Part shown: positions 52,680 to 61,012 of the stretch, piece by piece
Numbering within the stretch: position 1 is the first letter of the stretch
Layout of the letters: each line of letters starts with the position of its first letter
From: Sphingomonas sp. Root710
GTDB taxonomy: Bacteria; Pseudomonadota; Alphaproteobacteria; Sphingomonadales; Sphingomonadaceae
Direction of reading: 5' to 3'
DNA: 64,000 nucleotides
Assembly: GCF_001429065.1 (NCBI RefSeq)
Contig: NZ_LMIB01000012.1
Span: 855,752-919,751, forward strand
The notes under the pieces: model-generated
Told to the model about the DNA's origin: nothing
Databases searched by the model: none
Seen by the model: only the letters and a program-made list of their open reading frames with translations
Program-made: the position numbers and the translations under genes

Positions 52680-54113
52680 ATGCCGGAATCAAAACACGAA
52701 GAAGCTCGTATCCTGATCGATGGCATCTGGGACGAAGAGATCGTTCCGATCCTCGCCGATTATATCCGCATCCCCAACAAGTCGCCCGCCTTCGATGCCG
52801 ACTGGGCGGCGCATGGCTATATGGACCAGGCGGTCGCCTTATTCGCGGACTGGGCGCGGGAAAAACTCGTCCATTTTCCCGGCGCCACACTCGACATCGT
52901 CCGCCTCGAAGGACGCACACCGCTGATCTTCATCGACGTGCCGGGCGCCTCCTCCGGTACGATCCTCATGTACGGTCATCTCGACAAGCAACCGGAAATG
53001 GAAGGCTGGGCGGAGGGCATGGGCCCGTGGCAGCCGGTCATCAAGGACGGCAAGCTCTATGGCCGAGGCGGCGCCGATGACGGCTATGCCTTGTTCGCAT
53101 CACTCACCGCGCTGCTGGCGGCAAAGCGCCAGGGGATTGCACACGCCCGCACAGTGATCCTGATCGAGGCAAGCGAGGAATCGGGTTCGCCCGACCTGCC
53201 CGCCTACATCCATCACCTCAAGGATAGGATCGGCACGCCCGATCTCGTCATCTGCCTCGATTCGAGTTGCGGCAATTATGAGCAGATGTGGCTGACGACC
53301 AGTCTTCGCGGCCTCGTCATGGGGAATCTGAGCGTCAGAGTGCTGCGCGAAGGCCTTCATAGCGGCGCGGTGAGCGGGATCGTCCCTTCGTCCTTCCGCA
53401 TCCTGCGCAGCCTGATCGAACGGATCGAGAGCGCGGCGACGGGTGAAATCCTTCTGCCCGAACTCATCGCGGAAATCCCCGAGGGGCGGCGTAGCGAGGC
53501 GCGGCAGGCCGCGGCGATCTTGGCCGATCAGGTCTGGTCGGAACTGCCCCTGGCCGGATCGACCCGGCCGATGGGAGACGACAATGCCGCGCTGATCCTG
53601 GCGCGCAGCTGGAAGCCGCAGCTCGCCGTGACCGCGATCGACGGCTATCCGAAACCGGCGGACGGCGGCAACGTCCTCCTGCCCTTTTCGGTTGCGAAAC
53701 TCAGCATGCGGCTGCCGCCGACGGTCGATGCGGCCCGCGCTGTGGAAGCCCTGAAGACCGAGCTGGAGCGCGATCCGCCCTATGGCGCATCGGTGAGCTT
53801 CGATATCGTCGATGTGGACAATGGCTGGAGCGCACCCGAACTCGCCGATTGGCTGAGGCGGGCGCTGGATGAAGCGAGCCTCGACTGTTTCGGCGCGCCC
53901 ACCGCCTTTCACGGCGAGGGCGGATCGATCCCTTTCATGGGTATGCTGGGCGAGAAATTTCCCGGCACCCAATTCGTCGTCACCGGCGTTCTCGGGCCGC
54001 AATCCAACGCGCATGGCCCCAACGAATTCCTGCACATCGCCTTCGCGAAGAAACTCACTTTGGCGATCTCGTTGCTGATCGGCTTCCATGCCGACCAGAA
54101 GCAGGGCGATTGA
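52680..54113 (+). CDS. M20-family dipeptidase (first)
   Basis: A 477-aa zinc metallopeptidase of the M20/carnosinase-like group. Metal ligands and catalytic residues: MYGHLDKQPE (His, Asp), GRGGADDGYALF (bridging Asp), EASEESGSPD (catalytic and ligand Glu), VICLDSSCG (Asp). A lid domain lies at ~210-330. No signal peptide, so it is cytoplasmic and would cleave dipeptides or similar amides after transport. Convergent with the gamma-glutamyltransferase gene (21-base gap). Confidence 0.88.
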   Translation: MPESKHEEARILIDGIWDEEIVPILADYIRIPNKSPAFDADWAAHGYMDQAVALFADWAREKLVHFPGATLDIVRLEGRTPLIFIDVPGASSGTILMYGHLDKQPEMEGWAEGMGPWQPVIKDGKLYGRGGADDGYALFASLTALLAAKRQGIAHARTVILIEASEESGSPDLPAYIHHLKDRIGTPDLVICLDSSCGNYEQMWLTTSLRGLVMGNLSVRVLREGLHSGAVSGIVPSSFRILRSLIERIESAATGEILLPELIAEIPEGRRSEARQAAAILADQVWSELPLAGSTRPMGDDNAALILARSWKPQLAVTAIDGYPKPADGGNVLLPFSVAKLSMRLPPTVDAARAVEALKTELERDPPYGASVSFDIVDVDNGWSAPELADWLRRALDEASLDCFGAPTAFHGEGGSIPFMGMLGEKFPGTQFVVTGVLGPQSNAHGPNEFLHIAFAKKLTLAISLLIGFHADQKQGD

Positions 54114-54134
54114 TCCGAGCGCAGGCGACGCCGG

Positions 54135-55982
54135 TTAGAAGCCCGCCGCCTGCCCATCCTTTCGGTGATCGGAGCCGGCGCGATAGACATGGGGCCCATC
54201 CTTGCCCTCCGGACGCTGGACTATGATCGCCTGGAACCCGCCGACGCCGGTGCTGCTCGGTGGCCCGAGGACATGGCCCATCGCAGCGAGATCCTTGCCG
54301 ACAAGATCATAGAGGCCCTGTTCGAGAACGAGGCGGTTCGGCACCTGGCTGTGGCGGAAACGCGCCATGTCGGTCGCCATCTGCACATTGGCGCCTAGGT
54401 CGAAGATGTTGACCAGCACCTGCGCATGGCCCTGCGCCTGCATATCGCCGCCCATCAGCAGGAGCGACATTAGCGGCTGGTCGCCGTCCATGACGAACCC
54501 GGCGGACAAAGTGTTATAGGGCCGCTTGTGCGGCGCGATCACGTTGGGAGAGCGCGGATCGAGGCTGAAAAGTCCGCCGCGATTATGCAGGGTGAACCCA
54601 TAGCCCGGCACGGTCAGGCCCGATCCGAAATTGTCGAAGCTCGAATTGACCAACGCGACCATATTGCCCTGGTCGTCAGCGGTCGACAGCACGACGGTGT
54701 CGCCCGCCCCGGTGTCCGCCCCGCGCGGGCCGGTGGTCGAGGCACGTTTCGGATCGACTTTCGCGCATAGCGAACGGGCATGGTCTTTCGACAGCAGCCG
54801 GTCGACAGGGACCTTCACCCGATCGGGATCGGCATTGAAGGAGATCAGATCGGCGAAGGCGAGCTTCTTGGCTTCGACCATGAGATGCCAATATTGCGGA
54901 TCACGCGGGCCCATGCTGGCAAGCGTCCGGCCCGGCGTCCAGACCGGCACGCAGGCCTCCAGGATATTGATCATCTCCAGCGCCGCCCACGCCTGCGACG
55001 GCGGCGGCAGCTCATAGACGTCATGCCCATGATAGGTGGTGTGCGCCAGCTCGACCCATTCGCCCCTGTAGCCGGCGAGGTCCTCCATGGTCATCGTGCC
55101 GCCCTCGGCCGTCGACTTCGCGATCAGGGCGCGAGCGATCTCCCCGCGATAGAAAGCCTGGGCACCCTCGGCCTGCAGGAGGCGCAGCGTCTTCGCCATG
55201 TCCGGACTTCGATAGATTTCCCCAGCCACGGGGGGACGGCCGTCGACATACCAGGCGGCGACCGAGTCGGGATCGAGCTTGGTGCAGCAGCCTTTGAGCG
55301 GCAGCGCCGGCGACAGCACCCATTCCGCGGCGACGCGCTGGCTGATCGGGAAGCCTTCCCGCGCATAGGCCTCGGCGGGGGCCAGCACCTGCTTGAAGTC
55401 CATGGTGCCGAACCGCTTGACCAGCGCGTCCCATCCCCAGACCGAACCGGGAACGGTGACCGGCAGGATACCGCCGGGCGGCATTCCGGAGCCCGGCCCC
55501 CAGTTCGCGGGATCGGCGCGGTAGCCAAGCTTGGCGAAACGCTCAGGCGTGGCGCCGGTCGGCGCCGTGCCGCTGGCGTTCAGCGCATAGAGCTTACGTT
55601 CCTTCGCGACATAGACGATCGCGAACAGATCCCCGGCGACGCCGACGTTCATCGGCTCCACCACGGTCAGCACGGAGGCCGCCGCGACCGCGGCATCGAT
55701 GGCGTTGCCGCCCTTCTTCAAAATTTCGATGCCGGCCTGGGCTGCCAGCGGCTGACTGGTCGTGACCATGCCGTGCTGGGCGAGAACCTCAGCGCGGGAC
55801 TGCGCTTTCCAGCCTTCCGATCGATCGCCACGCACCGCCGTGCAGGCCGGCTGCGCATCGGCCTTCGTGCAAGTGGAGAGTGCGGGAGCCTGCTGGCCCA
55901 AGACCGGAGCGAGCGCCATCCCCGTGGCGCCGAACGCAAATGCCGTCAAAACCCACGACCACCGCGCTTTCCCAATCTTCAT
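54135..55982 (-). CDS. Gamma-glutamyltransferase family protein
   Basis: A 615-aa N-terminal nucleophile hydrolase precursor. The signal peptide (~8-29, WSWVLTAFAFGATGMALAPVLG) sends it to the periplasm. MVTTSQPLAAQAGIEILKKGGNAIDAAVAAASVLTVVEP is the large-subunit start. Self-cleavage should occur before Thr429 (GAGDTVVLSTADDQGNMVAL), which becomes the nucleophile. It splits gamma-glutamyl amides such as glutathione or similar conjugates. It heads a - strand operon read away from the iminopeptidase, MFS and M20 genes. Confidence 0.88.
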   Translation of the reverse strand: MKIGKARWSWVLTAFAFGATGMALAPVLGQQAPALSTCTKADAQPACTAVRGDRSEGWKAQSRAEVLAQHGMVTTSQPLAAQAGIEILKKGGNAIDAAVAAASVLTVVEPMNVGVAGDLFAIVYVAKERKLYALNASGTAPTGATPERFAKLGYRADPANWGPGSGMPPGGILPVTVPGSVWGWDALVKRFGTMDFKQVLAPAEAYAREGFPISQRVAAEWVLSPALPLKGCCTKLDPDSVAAWYVDGRPPVAGEIYRSPDMAKTLRLLQAEGAQAFYRGEIARALIAKSTAEGGTMTMEDLAGYRGEWVELAHTTYHGHDVYELPPPSQAWAALEMINILEACVPVWTPGRTLASMGPRDPQYWHLMVEAKKLAFADLISFNADPDRVKVPVDRLLSKDHARSLCAKVDPKRASTTGPRGADTGAGDTVVLSTADDQGNMVALVNSSFDNFGSGLTVPGYGFTLHNRGGLFSLDPRSPNVIAPHKRPYNTLSAGFVMDGDQPLMSLLLMGGDMQAQGHAQVLVNIFDLGANVQMATDMARFRHSQVPNRLVLEQGLYDLVGKDLAAMGHVLGPPSSTGVGGFQAIIVQRPEGKDGPHVYRAGSDHRKDGQAAGF

Positions 55983-56015
55983 GTGCCGTCCCTCGATCGA
56001 CGAAAAAGCCGCGCC

Positions 56016-57248
56016 CTATTTCGAAAATCCGGGCCACGTCCGATAGCCGGTCTGTTTCCGCATGATCGGCTCGCTGAAATCCAACAGGCTGCGCAGGATC
56101 AAACCCGGCTGCTCGGTGAACATCATGTGCGCGGCATCGGGCAAACTGACCTTCTTCTTCACCGGCGCGCGGATCGCCGCGAACCATTGGTCCGCCACGC
56201 GGTGATTGGTGATCAGATCATGCTCCCCCACCAGCAGCAGCAATGGGACCTTGATGACCTTGGGCGCGTCGCGATCGACCCGATCGCTTTGGCCATTGAG
56301 GTGCTCGACGCTGAACCTGACACCTTTAAGCCACGCTTCCTGCTCCTCAGCCGTATAGTCGGGGCTGGCACGCACGAGATTGCGATAGGTGACACTCAGG
56401 CTGTCAGCATCCCGCGCGGCCGGATCGTAGATCATGCCGCCATAATAGCGGGCATATCGGTTGATCAGCCCGGCATTGCGGGAGATGGACGCGGGGTCGC
56501 GGTTGATCCCGGCAAGGGCGTCGGCCACGGTCGTGTCGTTGGCGGCGCGGGCCAGCGCCTCGACCTCCGCCGCGGTCGCCGCCAGCGACCGATCGCCGTC
56601 GACGGCCTGCCCCGCGCCGATATAGGCATAGAGCAAATCGGGGCGCCGCGCCGCCATGTACAGGCCCAGCGACGATCCCCAGCTATGCCCGATCAGGAAT
56701 ATCTTGCGCTGCCCCGTCATCAGGCGAAGTTGCTCGATGAGTGCGATGCCGTCGTCGACCATCGTGTCGAACTTCATCGTGGGCGCCACGGCCTGCGGAT
56801 CATTGGCCAGAAAGGTCTTCCCAGCCCCGCGCTGGTCCCACTGGACCACCGTGAAGAAATCCTCGAACGGCGCTTGCCAGGCCCAGGCGGCGGGCATCAT
56901 CGTATATCCCGGCCCGCCATGCAGGAACAGCAGCACCGGATTGCGCCGGTCCTTGCCGCGGATCGATATCCATTGATCGATGCCGTTGATGCGCAGCTTG
57001 CGCAGTTCGGCGATCCCCTGCGGGCTGCCGATCCTGTTCACCTGCCCGATGACGTCCTTAGCCGCCACCGGCGCCGACATCGGCAGCTTCATGGCCGCAT
57101 CGGTGGCGGCGACATGTGGCGGATCGGGAAGCGTGGCCGTCATATCCTGCGCGGCATGGGCCGTCATCGCATTGGCCAGGAACAGCGCCGCCGCGATCCT
57201 GGAGATCGGACGGAGTTTGCTCAAAGCCGGGTGCGCAGGGTCGCCCAT
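56016..57248 (-). CDS. Alpha/beta hydrolase, proline iminopeptidase-like
   Basis: A 410-aa exported hydrolase. After a hydrophobic leader (ISRIAAALFLANAMTAHAAQ) and ~70 linker residues comes an S33-type fold: oxyanion loop LFLHGGPGYTMMP, nucleophile in LIGHSWGSSLGL, acid in LVGEHDLITN and His in LPDAAHMMF. It would release N-terminal proline or a similar residue from short peptides in the periplasm. ATG 57248 follows AAGGGAG. It lies between GGT and MFS genes with short gaps, so one operon. Confidence 0.85.
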   Translation of the reverse strand: MGDPAHPALSKLRPISRIAAALFLANAMTAHAAQDMTATLPDPPHVAATDAAMKLPMSAPVAAKDVIGQVNRIGSPQGIAELRKLRINGIDQWISIRGKDRRNPVLLFLHGGPGYTMMPAAWAWQAPFEDFFTVVQWDQRGAGKTFLANDPQAVAPTMKFDTMVDDGIALIEQLRLMTGQRKIFLIGHSWGSSLGLYMAARRPDLLYAYIGAGQAVDGDRSLAATAAEVEALARAANDTTVADALAGINRDPASISRNAGLINRYARYYGGMIYDPAARDADSLSVTYRNLVRASPDYTAEEQEAWLKGVRFSVEHLNGQSDRVDRDAPKVIKVPLLLLVGEHDLITNHRVADQWFAAIRAPVKKKVSLPDAAHMMFTEQPGLILRSLLDFSEPIMRKQTGYRTWPGFSK

Positions 57249-57259
57249 CTCACACTCCC

Positions 57260-58540
57260 TTATCGCAGCCCCAACCGCGAGCGCATCATGGCGATGGCGA
57301 ACAGACTGATGACGGCAGAGATCACCAGATAGATTCCCGGCGCGAAGGCGCTGTGGGTCAGCGCGACCAGGGCGGCGATGATGACCGGGGTGAAGCCGCC
57401 GAAGACGGTGGTCCCGATATTGTAGCTCAGCGCCAGCCCCGTCGCGCGGGTGCGGGGCGGGAAGCTTTCGGACATCAGCGCCGGCAGAGCGCCGAAATAG
57501 GTCGCCTTCAGGAAACCCAGCCACGTCATCAGCAGGATCAGCGATGCGGTGCCCGGATAGCCGTTGAGCATCAGGAAGCCCGGAATGATCGTTATCGCAT
57601 AGGCGATAGCTGACCATGTCATGATCTTCAGCCTTCCCAGCCGATCGGACAAGTGGCCGACGATCGGCGTGACGAGCGTCAGCACCACGCCGCCGGCAAG
57701 AGTCGCAGCGAAGCCGGACGTCGCGTCCAGATGCAGCTCCTTCACGGCATAGGTCGGGATATAGAGAATGAGATAGCCCGCCACCGTCGACATGACGAGC
57801 GCACCGACCGCCATGGCGATCCGCGCTTTCTGCGTGCCGATCAGATCCCGGATCGGACGCTCGGTGCGTTCAACCGTCCGGAATTCGCCGCCCTCTTCGA
57901 CATATTTGCGGATGTAGATGCCGACCGGCCCGATCAGCAGGCCGAAGAAGAACGGAATCCGCCATCCCCAGGCATCGAGATTCTCGGGCGACAGCTGCGT
58001 CGACAGGACGAGGCCGAAGATCGACGCCATCACCGTGGTCAGCCCCTGGCTTGCGAACTGCCAGCTCGACATGAACCCGCGCCGCTCGGGCGCATGTTCG
58101 ACCAGCAGCGCCGTCGCGCTGCCGAACTCTCCGCCCGCGGAAAAGCCTTGCAGCAGGCGCGCGAACAATATGCCGAGCGGCGCGACGATGCCGATCGCCG
58201 CATAAGGCGGCATGACCGCGATCATCAGCGTGCCGACCATCATCAGGCTCAGCGAAATGAGCATCGAGCTTTTCCGGCCGACACGATCGGCATAGGCGCC
58301 CAGCACGAGCGCGCCGACGGGACGGATGATGTAGGACACACCGAAGGTTCCGAGCGCGAGCAGGACCGACAGCGACTCATTATCGGTCGGAAAAAACGCC
58401 TTGGAGATCGACAGCGCGAAGAAGCCGTAGATGACGAGGTCGAACCATTCGAGCGCATTGCCGATCGACGCGGCGATGATCACCCGGCGGATCGTGGCGG
58501 GCGAATGGGGCTGCGGTGCAGCGGTGCTCAACGTTGCCAT
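57260..58540 (-). CDS. MFS transporter, metabolite:H+ symporter type
   Basis: A 426-aa carrier with twelve helices, of the MHS group (ProP/ShiA/KgtP-like): IGNALEWFDLVIYGFFALSISKAFF, RPVGALVLGAYADRVGRKSSM, and ARLLQGFSAGGEFGSATALLVEHAPERRGFMSSWQ. The group imports organic acids or zwitterions with protons. ATG 58540 follows GGGGGA. It overlaps the upstream M20 gene by 13 bases and precedes the hydrolase gene by 11 bases, placing all three in one transcript. Confidence 0.9.
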   Translation of the reverse strand: MATLSTAAPQPHSPATIRRVIIAASIGNALEWFDLVIYGFFALSISKAFFPTDNESLSVLLALGTFGVSYIIRPVGALVLGAYADRVGRKSSMLISLSLMMVGTLMIAVMPPYAAIGIVAPLGILFARLLQGFSAGGEFGSATALLVEHAPERRGFMSSWQFASQGLTTVMASIFGLVLSTQLSPENLDAWGWRIPFFFGLLIGPVGIYIRKYVEEGGEFRTVERTERPIRDLIGTQKARIAMAVGALVMSTVAGYLILYIPTYAVKELHLDATSGFAATLAGGVVLTLVTPIVGHLSDRLGRLKIMTWSAIAYAITIIPGFLMLNGYPGTASLILLMTWLGFLKATYFGALPALMSESFPPRTRATGLALSYNIGTTVFGGFTPVIIAALVALTHSAFAPGIYLVISAVISLFAIAMMRSRLGLR

Positions 58541-59979
58541 GCTTCGATCCCCCGATATCCGTGCCGCCCCCCGGGCGCATCCCAATCCGTCGCGGCCGCG
58601 CCGCCATAGGGGCCACCTTCGCCGAGGTCCCAGAAAAGGCCGGCCATGATCTGCAGCCCCTCACGCGCCACGCTGCCGAGCAGATGCTCGTTTGGTGCGT
58701 GCTGGGCGCACGCCGCATAAGAATGCGGAATCCAGATCGTCGGCAGGTTCAGCGTTTCAGAAAAGACATTGTTCGGCAACGTGCCGCCGAAATTGGGCAG
58801 AACCGCGGCCGGCTTGCCGGTCGTCCGCTCGATCGAGGCGGCCGTCCAGCGCGCCCATGGATCATCGGGATCGAGACGCGATGCGGGCGCACCGAGTGCG
58901 ACCGACAGCTGCACCATCGTCAGACCGCTTTCATCGAAGCGCTGCCTGAGCTGCGTCTCGATCCGATCGATGTCGGTGCCGACCACGAAACGGAGCTGGC
59001 AATGCGCGACCGCCGTGGGGGGAATGGCGCCGATCGGATTTTCGACATCGCCCGATTGCATAGCCAGCACATCGAAGCTGTTCCACGCGAACAGCCTTTC
59101 GCCGGGCGACATGCCCGGCTCGCCCCAACCGGCGTCCAGCATGGGATCGTTCGGCGCTCCGCCCACGGGCAACGCAGCCAGCGCTGCCCTGGTCGAGGCT
59201 GCGGCCAGCGGCGGCCGCATGGCATCGACAAGGATGACGCCGTCGGCGTCGACGATATGGTTGATGGCGGCGGCGAGCGTGGTCGCCGGATTACGCAGGA
59301 TCCCGCCCCAATTGCCGCTATGGTGCGCGCCCTGACGCAGGTCGAGCCAGAGCTTGATCAGCATGATGCCGCGCGAGCCGAGGAAGATCGTCGGTTTGTC
59401 CGGCTGCAGCCGGGGTCCGTCAGAGGCGATCAGGACGTCAGCGGCCAGTTCTTCGGCGTGACGCGCGCAGGTCTCGTTCAGGCCGGGCGATCCGCGCTCC
59501 TCGCCCATTTCGATCAGCAGCTTGGCATTGAAGCCGAGTGAGCCCCGCGTCGCGAGCACGCTCTGCAACGCGCCGAGATTGATCGAATGCTGGCCTTTGT
59601 TGTCCGCGGTGCCGCGGCCATAGAGACGATCGCCCTCCACATGGATCGTCCATGGCGACAGCCCTTCGCGCCACCGGTCCGCCTGGCCACGCACGACATC
59701 GCCATGACCATAGATGAGCACGGTCGGCAGATCGGACGATTCATGCCGCTCGGCGATCAGCATCGGCGGCGCGCCGGGCGCGGCATTGTCCAGCATGCGA
59801 ACCGTGAACCCCATCGCGTCCAGCGCCGGGGTGAGATCATCCAGATAGTCGCGCAATAACTCCGGAGCGACGTCGCCCTGGCTTTCGGACCGCAGCGCAA
59901 CCCGTCTTTCCAGGTCGCGCAGAAACGCGCCGGAATCGTAATAGCGATTGGCACGCTCAATGGCGTCGATCCGGGTCAC
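58528..59979 (-). CDS. M20-family dipeptidase (second)
   Basis: A 483-aa M20 metallopeptidase distinct from the gene at 52680. Zinc site: LIYGHGDVVRGQ, GRGTADNKGQHSINL, EMGEERGSPGLNE and IASDGPRL; it ends with HAPNEHLLGSVAREG carrying the last His ligand. Cytoplasmic. The start is uncertain: GTG 59979 (GAGAAG nearby) is preferred over TTG 60006. It is the first gene of the - strand operon with MFS, iminopeptidase and GGT genes, facing a LysR regulator across a palindromic promoter. Confidence 0.87.
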   Translation of the reverse strand: MTRIDAIERANRYYDSGAFLRDLERRVALRSESQGDVAPELLRDYLDDLTPALDAMGFTVRMLDNAAPGAPPMLIAERHESSDLPTVLIYGHGDVVRGQADRWREGLSPWTIHVEGDRLYGRGTADNKGQHSINLGALQSVLATRGSLGFNAKLLIEMGEERGSPGLNETCARHAEELAADVLIASDGPRLQPDKPTIFLGSRGIMLIKLWLDLRQGAHHSGNWGGILRNPATTLAAAINHIVDADGVILVDAMRPPLAAASTRAALAALPVGGAPNDPMLDAGWGEPGMSPGERLFAWNSFDVLAMQSGDVENPIGAIPPTAVAHCQLRFVVGTDIDRIETQLRQRFDESGLTMVQLSVALGAPASRLDPDDPWARWTAASIERTTGKPAAVLPNFGGTLPNNVFSETLNLPTIWIPHSYAACAQHAPNEHLLGSVAREGLQIMAGLFWDLGEGGPYGGAAATDWDAPGGRHGYRGIEAWQR

Positions 59980-60037
59980 CAGCTTCTCGCGTCCTGCTCT
60001 TTTCAAATATGCCGGCTAGGTTTACGAGCGGAAGCCT

Positions 60038-60076
60038 TTGGCACAATAGCCGACAAAGCAACTTTGCTTTGCCAAA
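60038..60076. promoter_or_regulatory. Nested palindrome, LysR operator candidate
   Basis: CAAAGCAA-CT-TTGCTTTG (60054-60071) is a perfect 18-base palindrome nested within TTTGGC/GCCAAA (60038-60043/60071-60076). It lies between the M20 operon and the LysR gene, where a LysR tetramer would bind. Confidence 0.65.
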
Positions 60077-60088
60077 AGGACAAAGTTC

Positions 60089-61012
60089 ATGAAATCAGTG
60101 CTCCACAGCATTGGCTTACGCTACTTCGTGGAAGTGGCACGCACCGGATCGGTCAGCGCGGCCTCCGAGGCGCTGCATGTCGACATCTCCGCCATCAGCC
60201 GGCAGATTTCGAAGCTGGAACAGGAACTTCGCTGTATCCTGTTCGACCGGCTCCCGCGCGGCATGGTGTTGACCGAGGGCGGCCGCAAGTTGATGAGCTT
60301 TGCCGTGCGCAGCCTTCTCGATGCCGAACAGATCGGCCGCGAGTTGCAGGAGGTCAGCGATTTCCGCGGCAGGACGTTGCGGATCGCCAGTTCCCACGGC
60401 TTCGCTTACGAGGCGCTGCCCGAAGCCATAGCGAGTTTCTCGCTCGACCATCCCGGCATCAGCTTCGACGCCTATGTCGGCTTGCCGATGGATATTTCCG
60501 AGCGGGTGCGCGACGGGGAAGCCGATATCGGCCTGACGTTCACCCTGTCTCCGATATCCGGCGTTCGCACCGAATTCCGCCAGCCATCACCCATCCACGT
60601 GCTGGTTCGTCACGACGACAAGCTTGCCGGCCGTAAGGCGCTCAGCCTGAAGGCACTGGAAGGGCGCGACGTACTGGTGCCGGGCAAGGGGGCTACGCTG
60701 CGCGAATTGATCGACATCAGCGCAGGCGTGGCCGGCGTCACGCTCAATCCGGTGATGGAGAGCGACAACGGCCAGCTTCTCTACCGCATCGCGCAGATGA
60801 CCGGCGCCCTGCTGTTCACATCGATGATATCGGTCAGCCGACGCTATCGGTCCGACGGCTTCGTCGCCATTCCGCTCACCGATCGCATCCTGCGCCAGCG
60901 CAGCGTGGAGCTTCAGACGATGGCCGGACGAAATCTGCCCCCGCCGGTGCGGAAATTCTGCGATCATCTGGCGAAGGCACTCAATCGTCCTTATTCTGCG
61001 GAGCGCCACTGA
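60089..61012 (+). CDS. LysR-family regulator
   Basis: A 307-aa regulator: HTH at ~8-65 (LRYFVEVARTGSVSAASEALHVDISAISRQISKLEQELRCILFDRLPRGMVLTEGG), then a PBP2-type effector domain. It is transcribed divergently from the M20-MFS-hydrolase-GGT operon and 13 bases after the nested palindrome, so it likely controls that operon and itself. Its 3' end overlaps the OPT gene by 32 bases on the opposite strand. Confidence 0.9.
   Translation: MKSVLHSIGLRYFVEVARTGSVSAASEALHVDISAISRQISKLEQELRCILFDRLPRGMVLTEGGRKLMSFAVRSLLDAEQIGRELQEVSDFRGRTLRIASSHGFAYEALPEAIASFSLDHPGISFDAYVGLPMDISERVRDGEADIGLTFTLSPISGVRTEFRQPSPIHVLVRHDDKLAGRKALSLKALEGRDVLVPGKGATLRELIDISAGVAGVTLNPVMESDNGQLLYRIAQMTGALLFTSMISVSRRYRSDGFVAIPLTDRILRQRSVELQTMAGRNLPPPVRKFCDHLAKALNRPYSAERH

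Noticed and set aside
54780-57332. 850-codon open frame on the + strand
   Set aside because: Antisense to the GGT, hydrolase and part of the MFS genes, arginine-rich and domain-free; a GC artefact.
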